Source of the DNA: Klebsormidium nitens
Taxonomy: Eukaryota; Streptophyta; Klebsormidiophyceae; Klebsormidiales; Klebsormidiaceae
Assembly (NCBI GenBank): GCA_000708835.1
Contig: DF237372.1
Span: 1-64,000, forward strand
Length of the DNA: 64,000 bases
Reading direction: 5' to 3'
Positions 33,801-44,592 of the stretch are shown in pieces. Position numbers and translations under genes: made by a program. Below the pieces are notes generated by a model, which was not told the DNA's origin, did not search any database, and saw only the letters and a program-made list of their open reading frames with translations. How positions within the stretch are numbered: position 1 is the first letter of the stretch; every line of letters begins with the position of its first letter.

Positions 33801-36800
33801 CTCGCGAGTACTTACACAAAGGCGCTGCTGTCGTTCACGGCCACTTCTGCGAAGTCTCGACGCTACAAACGACGTACAAGGACGTGTCACCTAGAAGGTC
33901 ATGCCCGGGGACAGGGTTCGGTTAGCCTGACGCTTAGGATTGGGTGCGGGTGCGGGGCGCGTGAAAGCTGTACTTACAATGGTCAATTTGAACAAGTCGA
34001 TCTTCTTTCTCGTTTGATTGGAACTTAATGTCGATAAGAAGCCACCAAGCTTCTTTCAGGACATAACAGATTCTGCTCTGTCATTCAAGTTAACAGCAAA
34101 ATAATCATCGTCAATGGGAAGTCAAACGTGAATTCACTTCAGCCCTTGCACTCGATACCTTTCTACTGAGAGATGTTGAAAGCATAACATTCACGAGTAG
34201 TCGCGCGCGGCCTTTGCAGGACTTGCGCGACAAGGTGCAGATCGCGCAGCGCTCGCGCGAGGCCGACGCGCGCCGGCACAAAATCGAGGCGCAGGAGCTG
34301 CGCAAGGAGAGCGCGGGCCTCAAGAAGGAGGTCGCGCGGCTCACCGCGGAACTAGAGGTGAGAGATTTGCAGACTCTCAGTTTCGTTATAGTTGCTTTTC
34401 CAGTGCTTCTACTAAGAGTTTGCCTTTCTTCGCCAGGGTCATGAAGCAGACATTTCATAGTGGTGCACTCAACTTCGATGGTTTGATTTTCCTGGGGGGA
34501 TGTGAAAACCGGTTGAGAAAAAGAAGATACCGGAGGGGTACCCGGGTTTGTTCCCCCAAGTCTCCTTTGCATCAGGCTCTTATGCTTTGTTTGTTTTGCT
34601 GCGGCATCAGCAAGCCAAGTTCTAAATCCTTGCTTCAAAGCTAAGATTTCATCCTCAAGAGATGGGAAATGTGCTCTTGCGGCCAGAAACGTCTCCACGA
34701 AGCCATTTCCACTTCGCATCCTCCAATTGTGAGAGCCCTTTACGTTCTATTTCGTTGACAAGAACGAGTCAAGGCTCTTCTGGTTGCCACTTCTAGAGAG
34801 AAGTTCACAAAAACACTCTGATTGCCTCGCTGGCACCAATACGTGTTCAAACGAAATTGTCGCGATTCAGTGATTGAAGTGGATCACTACGTTCCCTAGT
34901 CACACCAATCTGCCTGTTACCCAGATTTTGTTTGAGTGAACCGTTTCCGTTCCGTTTGCAGGAACGGAACAAGGAGATCCGGATGGACGCGATGAAGATC
35001 CGCTCCCTTCGCAAGAAGCTGGACCCCATCAAGCGCCAGCTTAACCAGGTGGTTAACCAGAACCCGGTTACGGGTGACCCGGAAACCTACAGCCCGACCG
35101 CGTCGGTGAACGGCCCTCTCCCGCCACTAACCGACGGCGACTACTCCCTCGCTAACCCGGGTTTCGACTTCTCGGGGCACGATAGCCCCCGGGATGGAAC
35201 TGGGTTAGAGAGCGCGGTTAGCTTGACCCCGGGGAGCATGCGGGAGGAACTGAGAAGGCTACAGGCGCTGTGCCAAACACAGCAAGCGAAGCTGGCACGG
35301 TTAGCGGGCGGAGAACCAGGGGTGGAGGAAAACGGGTCAGGGGCCGGGTTAAGGAAGGACGTTAGCCAGGACGAGGCTGCGGTTCTGATTCAAAAGGCGC
35401 TGCGAGGTTACGCGGAACGCAAGAACTACGTCAGGCAGAAGTCAGCAGCGATGAGGATCCAGGCGCAGCTACGGGGCCACCAGGTTAGGAAGAGGTTAAA
35501 GCAGCAGGCCTCCGACCGGGCACTTAACCCGGAAAGTCTGCCCGTTACTCCCTCCGGGGATAAGGGGACCGGAGAGGCAGGCGACCAAGCTGGATTGAAG
35601 CTGAACGTATTGGATGGGGGTGAAGACGAGCGGGTTTCGGATAACCGTGAAGGCGAGATTAGCCCAGGACCAAGCCCAACGAAGGAGGTTCTGCAATTAA
35701 GGTTAGTACATAACCACCCCGGGTGACACATCTGAAGGATCCACTTCTTACAAGCAAAGCACAATGATTATTTTTGGTCCTTTCAACCGTTTGTTTTCTG
35801 TTCGTCTCGGAGTAAAAGCTTGGCCAACTGTTCGTGCAGTTCAGAATTAGGAGCTTCCTTAAAGGCGTGCTTTGTGTGAAACTCTTGAGCGTTTAGTGAG
35901 TTAGTACCTGACCGTTCCATTTTGAATTGCTAGTTGCCGTTTCGAAAAGGAAGCTGTAAGCGAAGTGTGCCAAGATGTCAAGCTTGTGGAGGTTTAGGTT
36001 CTTCGGAGCACAACTGCTTCTTCTGAAAGTCGTCCGCGGAGTTCAATGTTTTACAATTCGAAGACAAGCCAAGTCGGATTTGGATTAGGGGACCGCGAAA
36101 GAGAGCTCCGATGGGCTCTTTTCGATACAATCCGTGTTTCTTATACTAATACCGTTGAGAGAATGTCCCTCTGCAACGGACTTATCTTTGGGGAACAAAA
36201 TCAGAGACGCGAGTCAAGCGCAGTTACTAACTTTGAGGGCCGGAACTAAGCGACATCAGTGCGAGACACCAAGATGTCCAGTTAACCAAGGTCATTTAAC
36301 CGCCTTATCGCGGGCGGTCCAGTGCCACATCCCGCAACCCAAGCGCCTCTTCACCAAGGGGGGCCCGCTAACCACAAAATTCCCCCTCCTAAACGCACGT
36401 CCTCCAGTGCCACTTCTGGCAACCCAAGCGTCTCGATTTAAACCAGTTTGATCAGGCGATACCTTTCCACAGGTATAGCCGGCCCTTTAGTGCTACGAGT
36501 GGCAACTCGAGCGTCTCTTCTTAAACCCAGGTCCGTTAAACCGTAGTTTTCCGCCCTTCTTGCAGGCAATCCAGTGCCACGTCTGGCACTCCAACCAGGG
36601 CCGGGTCAAAGACACCGGTGGGAAAGCCCGCCAGCCGGGACTCTCCCCATGGTACGTTCCAAATCATTCCGTTTAGATCTCTGGAGTTTCGTTCCTGATC
36701 AGTCGTCGTCACTTGTTTTGCTTCGCGCTTGACCGTATCGAGCGGCAGCGACTCTTTTTACGGTACGTTTGAATGGAAACTTCCGTTCCGTTCAGCTCCG

Positions 36801-38067
36801 TACCACGCAGTCCTTCGGTCCTCCTTCCTCATGTATGTTCCAAAGTTCGCTGAATTCAGCGGCCGAACAATCCCCTGACGGTAACTTCTCAGTCACAGAT
36901 TCCGTTCCGCTCGGCTTCGTTGACATTCCGTTCATCTGTCCTTGTTCCTCCTTATCATTCAAGTCTTGCTCTATCCTGCAACTGCTGGGGGCGGAAAGAC
37001 TGACTCGGAATGCCCCTCACTGCAATCATCGTTAAGCTTTCGCGTTGCTTTCTAGTCCGCCTGCAAAGCCGACTCAACTCCCGTCGCTGATTGGTTCCTC
37101 AATTTGTCAGAGTCACCTGGAGTCCAGATTGATTACCAAGCGGAATCACTCGGACTCTTCCATCCCTGTCGAAGGTTCTCGGACACTCCTTGTCATTTGT
37201 CATACGGACCGAGGCAAGCATACAGAAGGTCCCCTTCGTTTGGCAATCAGTCTGGTGCAACTCTGAGACAGTGCCGGATGACCGATGATACTCTTTTCGT
37301 TCATGATGTTTACATTTCTGAGAAAGGTTTTCTTTTCGCAAATGGCACGGAATGCAGCGCAGAAGTCGGTTCGTTGGACGTAAGACAACTGGCTCCGAGT
37401 TCTCAAAGGAATCTTTGTCACTGCGGCCGATTCTGCTTATCCCTTTCAATTCGTTCCGTTTCTTTGACTGCGATTCGCTTGAACCTGTTCGAGTCGCTTC
37501 ACACGCCTGATCCGTTCCCTCAGGATGCCTAATATGCAACGGGACGAAATTGATGACCCTTCTCATGTTTCCTTTACATTCCTCTGAAAGGCATGGAAGT
37601 GCCTCTTTTTCCCGCTGGAATCTGATGGTGCGGGGCCTTCTTGTCCATCAGACGGAGTCGCCTTTCCTGCAGCGGGCTCATTCACTCTTGTGCATGTAGA
37701 TTCGCCTTCAAGGTCGTCTTTTGCCCTTGCAATTCTCCCTTTGGGAATCTGATCACTGGTTCGCTAATGCTTCTTCATTGATTGGTCAAATTGCGCCTCA
37801 CGAAGTCGCCAATCTTTCAGAGCCAACTCTTTCCCCACCACGCTTTCTTAATGGGCTTCAAGAAACAATCGCGCCTCTTGCTCACTAACCACGTGGTTAC
37901 GGAGCTCTTTTACGTGACATAAAAACCTTTCTTCCGACTTTGCAGGCCCGATGAAGAGGAGCCCGAGCAGCAACGGCCGGAACTCGCCTACCGTGAAGAG
38001 AGGGGCCCCCGGGGAAAGCCATTTCAGCAATCCCAGCCCGCGACCCAAAGCTTCCAAGGCCCTATGA
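30825..38067 (+). CDS. Coiled-coil protein with two IQ motifs (5' end incomplete)
   Basis: Phase-matched plus-strand exons: 30825-30984, 31475-31570, 32277-32393, 33381-33578, 34220-34357, 34962-35701, 36566-36651 and 37946-38067 (stop TGA), about 551 residues. The first listed exon starts with a split codon after an acceptor, so a start exon upstream is expected; the ATG at 30925 is an alternative start. The N-terminus is Ser/Pro-rich. Residues ~54-265 are heptad-rich coiled coil (for example YIAHVESLAAHRKMEIEKLN and ILRLQDRVATLEGSLQ). Residues ~378-415 hold two calmodulin-type IQ motifs, IQKALRGYAERKNY and IQAQLRGHQVRKRL, spaced 24 residues. The tail is Ser/Pro/basic, ending PRPKASKAL. The IQ pair predicts calmodulin or light-chain binding. 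The plan (coiled coil then IQ) recalls cytoskeletal or ciliary IQ proteins such as IQCE, but I cannot assign orthology. Introns hold exon-derived repeats. Confidence 0.78.
31046..31195 (+). repeat. Two copies of an exon 3' edge (IQ gene)
   Basis: The exon 30825-30984 end with its donor, CCACCGGTCGATGGGGATCA then TGCAGGTAACGAC, recurs at 31048-31078 (CCACCGATCAATGGAGATCA...) and 31156-31190 (CCACCGGTCAACGGGGATCC..GCAGGTTACGAC). Both copies keep a GT after CAG. They are in the following intron, same strand. Confidence 0.88.
31678..31770 (+). repeat. Copy of exon end plus intron start (IQ gene)
   Basis: 31681-31770 repeats 31555-31625: CGCAGGACCTGGAAAAGACA matches the exon end CGGGACCTGGAAAAGGTGGA, and the following TTTCTGAAGTCGTTGG matches intron TTCTGGAGTCGTTGAA. 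The duplicated unit therefore spans the donor site. Confidence 0.8.
31821..31887 (+). repeat. 30-bp direct repeat
   Basis: ATGTCTTCTGCTGCCACCTC followed by AAACG(T/C)TGCT occurs at 31821-31850 and again at 31858-31887, nearly identical. The second copy runs into GTAGGTAAG, a donor-like site, so a short cryptic exon start is possible. It does not fit the phase of the next exon. Confidence 0.8.
33077..33312 (+). repeat. Two copies of the 5' part of a coiled-coil exon (IQ gene)
   Basis: The exon start 33378-33450 (CAGGACCGCGTGCGAAAGTA, CAAAGAACGGTCGCAAAGCGG, CAGCAGAACC) is echoed at 33231-33310 (CAGGATCGCTGGCGAAAGAA, CAAAGAGGGGTC, AAACAGAACAGG) and, further away, at 33077-33150 (AGGACAAAGGGCGGAAGTAA, AAGGAACAGTTGCAAAAGAG). 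Order is conserved. Both lie in the preceding intron. Confidence 0.83.
36313..36518 (+). repeat. Three copies of an exon 5' edge (IQ gene)
   Basis: Exon 36566-36651 begins GCAATCCAGTGCCACGTCTG then GCACTCCAACC. Echoes lie at 36315-36348 (GGTCCAGTGCCACATCCCGC), 36400-36436 (CCTCCAGTGCCACTTCTGGC) and 36481-36516 (CTTTAGTGCTACGAGTGGCA), each followed by AAC(C/T)C(A/G)AGCG. They are spaced ~82-85 bases, immediately upstream and same-strand. Confidence 0.88.
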
Positions 38068-38445
38068 TAAGTTGTCAAGGCGCTATTATAAGCAGGTCAT
38101 TTGATGCTGGGGTTTCGTCATGCAGAACACGCACGGTCTCATAGGTGATGGAAGGGCTTCAGCCCGCGACCAAAGCTTCCAAAGCCCTATGAGGAGGTCA
38201 TGTAATTGTTCGTGATCTTCGTAACAATGAAAACATTAAGCACGTGATAGGCCGTATGGCTTGCCGGAGGGCTCCTATCAGCATTCAAGAGCTTCCGAGG
38301 CCCTATAGGCAAGTCACATGATATTAGATGGGGGTTCGGGCTTGCACAATAAGCACTGGTGCGTGAAAGGGCCTCAAAGGGTATTAAACGGCCACGTCCT
38401 GAAGCCGTCAAGGCTCGGGCGATGAGCAGGTCAAGTACAGATTGG
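38020..38445 (+). repeat. Four-unit degenerate array covering the IQ gene's stop and 3' flank
   Basis: The last codons and flank (CAGCCCGCGACCCAAAGCTT, CCAAGGCCCTATGA, then AGCAGGTCA.TTGAT and GGGGTTTCG) recur at about 38157, 38277 and 38395, with period ~110-125 bases. Sequence decays with distance from the real terminal exon. Confidence 0.83.
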
Positions 38446-41400
38446 GGTTCGTGCTGTTGACCATTTCTTTGCGGGCGCTTCATAAATAGCGCGTGCCATT
38501 GAGGTGTGATTGAAGTTGTCTGAAAGGCAGTTGAAAGCGGTTTATTCATGTGGGGGTTTGTTGATCACGCCTCCGGCCTGAAGAACTGGACGTATCTTGG
38601 CAGACGTTTCTTGAAGTCCCTCGGTGTACGTCTGAGCACGACGGCCGATCAGTATACTAAAAGCAATTTGATCAAGTATTAGATGACCCTGGACCAAGCA
38701 ATTGGAGTCACTGGGCCCCAACCGGAGTGTCGTGCAATTAAAGATACCCTTTTTCTCGCTGAAGTGGCGACGTGAATGTATCATGCAGCGCACTTAGAGT
38801 CCCTGCAACACGACGGTTAGGACTCGTTCCTTGGGGCCCCAGGGGGCCGGCCCGCGTTCTGAAGAGGTACTGCCATGCAATAGCTGCCTATGGCTAACAA
38901 ACTTCCCATGGCCGGGGTTGCACGCCTCGATCACGTCATGCCACAGCACGCGCGCACTGCCAAGATCGGTTTGGGAATCATGAAAATCCAGGATCCACCG
39001 ATTGATGTCCCAAAACGGTGGCATGCTGCTGCCAGCAGCCAGATTCAAACGCCCAAGCTTTCCTCAACGTTTTGGTACGTGTCCTCAAGCTCTTCATTTA
39101 ATGGGAGTCAGCTCTTCAACTCGCGGCTACATAAACTCTATTCAACGTGAGTCTAGCTAAAGTATGCGCCTATGGCTTTGGAGCTTGGAGGAGTCTAGTC
39201 GGACCGGACGAAAGTTTGCCAGTTGTGCAGTTGTGGTGCATATACAAACGGACTTCCCACTAGCTAGCGCCGGTCCTCCCGCGGGTCCCGCCGACCGCTG
39301 CGGGAGCAGCGGATGTGGCCGCCTCAGATAGACCTACGGATGTACGGATGATGCATATGGGGCGTTAAAAGAGCCCAGTCAACGGTCCGTACGTTGCGAC
39401 ACGGCGTGTATAGAGTTACTTGAGAGCCAGACCAAGTTCACGTCTCATGNNNNNNNNNNNNNNNNNNNNNNNNNNNNNNNNNNNNNNNNNNNNNNNNNNN
39501 NNNNNNNNNNNNNNNNNNNNNNNNNNNNNNNNNNNNNNNNNNNNNNNNNNNNNNNNNNNNNNNNNNNNNNNNNNNNNNNNNNNNNNNNNNNNNNNNNNNN
39601 NNNNNNNNNNNNNNNNNNNNNNNNNNNNNNNNNNNNNNNNNNNNNNNNNNNNNNNNNNNNNNNNNNNNNNNNNNNNNNNNNNNNNNNNNNNNNNNNNNNN
39701 NNNNNNNNNNNNNNNNNNNNNNNNNNNNNNNNNNNNNNNNNNNNNNNNNNNNNNNNNNNNNNNNNNNNNNNNNNNNNNNNNNNNNNNNNNNNNNNNNNNN
39801 NNNNNNNNNNNNNNNNNNNNNNNNNNNNNNNNNNNNNNNNNNNNNNNNNNNNNNNNNNNNNNNNNNNNNNNNNNNNNNNNNNNNNNNNNNNNNNNNNNNN
39901 NNNNNNNNNNNNNNNNNNNNNNNNNNNNNNNNNNNNNNNNNNNNNNNNNNNNNNNNNNNNNNNNNNNNNNNNNNNNNNNNNNGTTCGGACTGCTTCAAAG
40001 TTTGATTTCAAGCTCTCTGAAATTTGAATGGTTGCCTTCAAGTTCTGGCACCTTCTTTCTAATCCAGATGAATTACCTAAAGCAGGATGTCCTCTGCAGA
40101 GGTAGCCGCTTATCAAGAGGGCGCTCCAACATGTTCCAGCTCTTGGTTTGTCAGCATGCAGAATGCAGCAAGGGGAGGTGAACGTTCCGTGTGGATAGAT
40201 ACCAAGAAGCAGGGACATCTATACTTTTTCATACACGTTCAAAGCCTTTTGTCATCAACGCCGCCACGCGCCTTTTAAGGCTTGCGGATGCACCATATTT
40301 TCCAAGGTAAGCGTCAACCACCCGAGATACAAGTGCGATTAGAGATGCACAGATTGGTGGCGTTTTGAGAATACCAGATGACCTGAAATGTTCACGATGA
40401 CTGCAAAGCAACGGACCATCCATCCAGATCAAACATTAGCATTTGAGGAGATGTGGACTTTTGCAATTGCAGAGCAATGGACTTTCTAGATTGAACTTTT
40501 GGAGTTGAAAGCAAGAGGAAATTGACTGGGCCTACTTTTGTGATTGCTCCTCCGTTGAACTTGTAGCAAGAGAAATCCTCCTCATCAACCCTCTTGAAGT
40601 TGAATGAGAAATGCCTTTCAATAACCTTTTGAAGATGAAAGCTTGTCCCAGGCACGATTGTGTTTCTCATCATTGCACATCTTGAGCAGTTGCAAAAAAC
40701 TCGATCTGCCGGTTATTCTACAGCAATGCAAGTGAGAGATGTACAGATCGTAATGCAGCTTTCGTGCAACGTCCTTCAGCCAATCAAATCAAAAATTCTA
40801 TGGATGTAATGCATAGTCACATTTTAGGCACGCTGATTGTTTAGAAAAAGCACAGGTTGGTGGGGCTTTTGTATCTGCTGACGATGTTCGTGCTGTACCA
40901 TTCATTGCATTTGATCTTTCCAAAGAGGGAGTAAATAAAGCTCGCATATAGCTTTCTGGGGTAATCTTTCGCAGCATTCTGATTCTACATCCATCAGGGA
41001 TTCCCCCAACAGCTTTTCCTCCCGCCTCTGAAATTCCTTACATGCGAGATTGCTCATTGGCCTGCGAAGCATGCAAAATCAGACTTTTAGGAAGGTCTTT
41101 CCAGATCAAGGCTGTACTATGGTTTTACTATCTGTGCACATTGTTGGATCCTTTTGGACTAGGAACTTTCAGAACTTAGTACCGTACAGATAAAGACTAC
41201 ACTGAGGTTGCCGAAATGAGTGCATATTGTCCGACGCCCCTTGAGAACAGCTTTCATCAAGTGCGTATTATGGTTCCCTGATCAGTCACATTGTTGATGC
41301 CCCTTTTAAGGCACTTAATAATATTTTGGTGGACAAGATCGATCAAGGGACAACCGTTTTGAGCTGTCACCGTCGATCTGAAGGTATATTTTGAACACCA

Positions 41401-42727
41401 GATGTTTTTCAGTGATGAACACAACATGACCGGACTGAAGTTGTTGATGTATTCAGAATCATCATCGCTAACACTGAAGGGTAGTCTCTTCTGTGTCCCA
41501 AAACCCCTGGTGCCTGATACTCTCGCTGGGTCAGACATTCTGCTGTACTGGGAACAAGAACCTGATTCGTAACAGCTTGTGTCAGCACGAAAGAGACAGC
41601 CAGATGGAGCTCCAAGAATCCCCGCCCGCTGGACACAAACATATTTTGGGGATTCTAGTGTCATTTCTTTCAGCATTTTGAAATTATCTTTCGTCATCTG
41701 ATCTTTATTTTTCCTTCATGCAGGGAGCCCGGTGCCGCGCCCAGCAGCGTCGATCTTGACATGTGACTGATGATGTGACTGCGCAGCGCACCAGGATATC
41801 TGAGGTGCAGCCGATTTCTTCCCCTCGTTGGCGTGCTTAGATTTGTATTCTTCTGCTCTGCTTTTGAGAGGGCTTCCGATTTTGTTTCATCAACAAGGCT
41901 ATGTATGTTCAGATTGCTGGGTTGATGGCTGATTGTTGAAGGTAGTCTCAGGGAAGACAAACAAAACTCTTGGCAGACCTGCAGGGAATGCTGATTGTTT
42001 GTCCCGTACTGGAAAGTGCATTGTCCTTGTGATACTTTTGGTCGCTAAGCTCTGCGGAGATTTCCAATGCTGAGTTCAGCATTCTTTTTGACCGCCTGAG
42101 ACATCTGGCAACATCAACAAGTCCATGGATTTGAGTTGTTTGCACTAAGTGCATTCCCTTGTGGAAGAGAGGTCCTGTCACCGACGAAAAAGGCAGCTGC
42201 AGTAGTCAAGCAAGTGCGGTTTAGACGGTTGCATCATTCCTGACCAAAGGGACCAAAAGACTCTTCAGAGGAAACATATGACTTTTAAGTGGATTTTAAA
42301 CGGCCTTCACAACAGATGGCTGATCGCCTTCCTCTACCTCTTAGCCCAAATCCAATAAGAAGTTCCCTGCGTAGAGTCTCTATGCTTTCAATAAACGCCA
42401 CTCTGCCAGCAGTCAAATGTTCCTCGCAAGTTTGCTGGAGAGCTGACAATCGTTTTGACTTTCCATTCTCCCAGCAGTGCCGCAATCTGCTATGGAGGCA
42501 ATCTACCCGACTTTCTCCCAAGCCCAAACTGCCCCATGGAAGCTTCAAAACGGGAGCGGTTCTAAATTGGTAGGCACGAACAGGGGTATCTAGACGTGAC
42601 CACTGATCGTGTGTAGTCCCCCCTTACTTCAGGGCTACAAATGGACGGACCAGATCAACGAGGATTGTGGGCAGATCACGCTTATTACGCCAGGAATATA
42701 CCAGGTACCAGGGCTTTCTGAACCGAG
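38446..42727. other. Long unassigned region including a gap
   Basis: Contains the unsequenced gap 39450-39982. After it the DNA is less GC-rich than the gene regions. Local degenerate repeats exist, for example GCA(A/G)AGCAA(C/T)GGAC near 40405 and 40470. No exon with recognisable product, no transposon open frame and no terminal repeats could be supported; the largest frames around the gap are only runs of unknown bases. Confidence 0.5.
39450..39982. other. Assembly gap (533 N)
   Basis: Run of 533 unknown bases. Flanks share no obvious repeat, so its cause is not visible. Confidence 0.99.
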
Positions 42728-43200
42728 GATCAGGACGGACGGTTCTCTAACCGGGGGGGGAAAGCGAAAGCGGGTCGGTTTCGGCTCAGGGGGTACTTCC
42801 AAGGGGTTCAGGACCCCCTGTGGAACAGCAGGGCGCGGGAGATCAGGACGGACGGTTCTCTAACCCGGGGGGAAAGCGAAGCTGCAGGGCAAAGCGGGTC
42901 GGCTCTGGCGCAGGGGGTACTTTCAAGGGGTTCAGGACCCCCCTGGAACAGCAGGGCACGGGCGATCAGGACGGACGGTTTTCTGACGGGGGGGCAAGTG
43001 AAGCTGCAGGGCAAAGCGGGTCGGTTTCGGGTCAGAAGGTACATCCAAGGGGTTTAGGACCCCCCCGGAACAACAGGGCACAGGGGATCAGGACGGACAG
43101 ATTTCTGACGCGGGGGAAAGCGAAGCTGCAAAGCAGAAGAAGTCCGCAACGTGACGCCTCAGGGGGGCAACTCCAAGGGGGCCAGGAGCCCCCGGAATAG
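42728..43200. repeat. ~120-bp tandem array, four units
   Basis: GATCAGGACGGAC starts units at 42728, 42841, 42964 and 43086 (periods 113, 123, 122). Each unit continues with G-run, AAGCGAAGCTGCAGGGCAAA, a GGTTCAGGACCCCC-like block and GGAACA(G/A)CAGGGCAC. Looser related blocks (GCGGAACGGCCCAGCTTTGT near 43345; ACTGAGTCAACTTTGTTTCT near 43423) continue towards the ATG at 43496, so the promoter or 5' UTR of that gene seems built from similar units. The frames through the array differ between units, arguing against coding. Confidence 0.85.
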
Positions 43201-43495
43201 CAAAGGATTAGTGCAATAGTTTCGGATATCCTTCGGAGACAGTTTCCGGGCAGTTTGCCGGTGCCGCCTGACGCGGGGCTACGCAGCAACACAAGCCGTC
43301 CGTAATTGGAAGGATTTGGTTCCGGGGAGACCCTAGTTGGGGAGCGGAACGGCCCAGCTTTGTCCTTGGGGGAGTCTTCCAGGCGACTCATTGGCCCCAG
43401 AAACAGCAATACAAAGGGGTGTACTGAGTCAACTTTGTTTCTGGGGTTACCCGCCGGTTAGGGAGTCCGGTCTTTCCCTAACCCCCGCCGCCAGA

Positions 43496-44592
43496 ATGGA
43501 TGCCGACGGCCCCGACGCAGAATTGATAGCGCTTTTAACCGAGCATATCCAGGCACTTTTAGGGGAGCAGGGGAGGGAGTTCGGAAGGGGGGATGAGGGT
43601 CCAGGCAAATTGTCCCCCCGGAAAGTGCTCCGGCTGCAACAGCAGCATAAGAAGTTGCGCGAAGCTGCGACGTTTCTGCAGTTGCTGACAGGGGCGGCGA
43701 GTACCGCCAACCCGGGGAGAAGAGAAGCTAACCCGGGGTTAACAGGAGTTAAGCCGGGGAGAAGAGAAGCTAACCAGGGGGAAGCGGCGACCGGCACACG
43801 GAAGATGGAGAACAGGTCGGAGCAGTCGAGAGACTCCGGGGGGGGTCAAGGGCCCAGCGCTCGGGGGGGCGCGTCGGCAGCCCCCGTGTCCTCATCAATA
43901 AGCGGAGGGTTTTCCGCGGCTGTCTCGGAAGTGGGTTTCGAGGGCCACGATCCGACGGCCGTGTGCAATTGCGGGATCCGGAGTCCGTGCGGCGCGCCCA
44001 GGTGCAAGGGATTGCCGCCAAAGAGCGCCTTTTCTTGAAGCGTCTGCGATCGCTCGAGCGGCGGAAACCCGTGGAGAAAATGACGGGCGACGATTTCCTC
44101 GAGCTGATGGACGTTTTCCACCAGGAAGGTCCGGCCACGTGGCAGCTCGGGGGCGCTGCCACGTGGCCGCTCTCTGCGGGCCCCCAAGTCTCGGGCATCA
44201 GCCGTGCGCCCAGTGCGCCTGCGCGGTCGGAAGCGCAGGTTTCCGCCGCCCCTAGTTCGTTCGTCAGCAACGGCGGGGGTGGGGTGAAAAGGCCCCACAG
44301 CCTGGATCTGAACCTGCCAGCCTTTGGGGAGTTCGTTCCGGCCGCTAAGCGGGGATCGATAGAGTTTGTTGCGGCGGGTGGTGTAACGGTCGGGGCGACC
44401 CTTGCGCCTCCATTCCCCGTGTCTTGGTCGCCTGCAAAGACGCGGGACGCGGTTCCCGACACTAATGCATCGCAAGCATTAACCGAAACTGCCTCGTTGG
44501 GTTCTCCGTCCTTGTCATTGTCTCTCTGTCCTCCAGGAGAGCATCCGCCAACACACGATCCGCAAATCGATTTGAACCGTGAGCCGGGGTGA
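43496..44592 (+). CDS. Probable transcriptional repressor with EAR motifs, frameshifted
   Basis: Starts at ATG 43496 (GCCAGAATGGAT context). The first part (to stop 44038) encodes MDADGPDAELIALLTEHIQA, a helical KVLRLQQQHKKLREAATFLQ segment and Gly/Ser-rich linkers. From about 43960 the coding signal moves to another frame, which runs to TGA at 44592 and contains AAKERLFLKRLRSLERRKPV and MTGDDFLELMDVFHQEG. That second part carries SLDLNLPAF and SLSLSLC (both LxLxL EAR motifs) and ends in DLNREPG, a DLNxxP EAR motif. EAR motifs recruit TOPLESS-type corepressors in plants. Joining the frames needs a one-base loss or -1 shift between roughly 43930 and 44035; no intron fits. G-runs nearby make an assembly error plausible. 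No DNA-binding domain is recognised. A donor-like GGTGAGCGG overlaps the stop. Confidence 0.6.

Noticed and set aside
39420-40218. Long open frames across 39450-39982
   Set aside because: They consist of unknown bases in the assembly gap. The same applies to the frames over 50928-51517.
42820-43200. Possible repeat-protein gene in the ~120-bp array
   Set aside because: Unit lengths (113, 123, 122) are not multiples of three together and the frame changes between units.
43770-44475. Two long minus-strand frames opposite the EAR-motif gene
   Set aside because: Arg/Pro-rich shadows; the plus strand has the start context and repeated EAR motifs.
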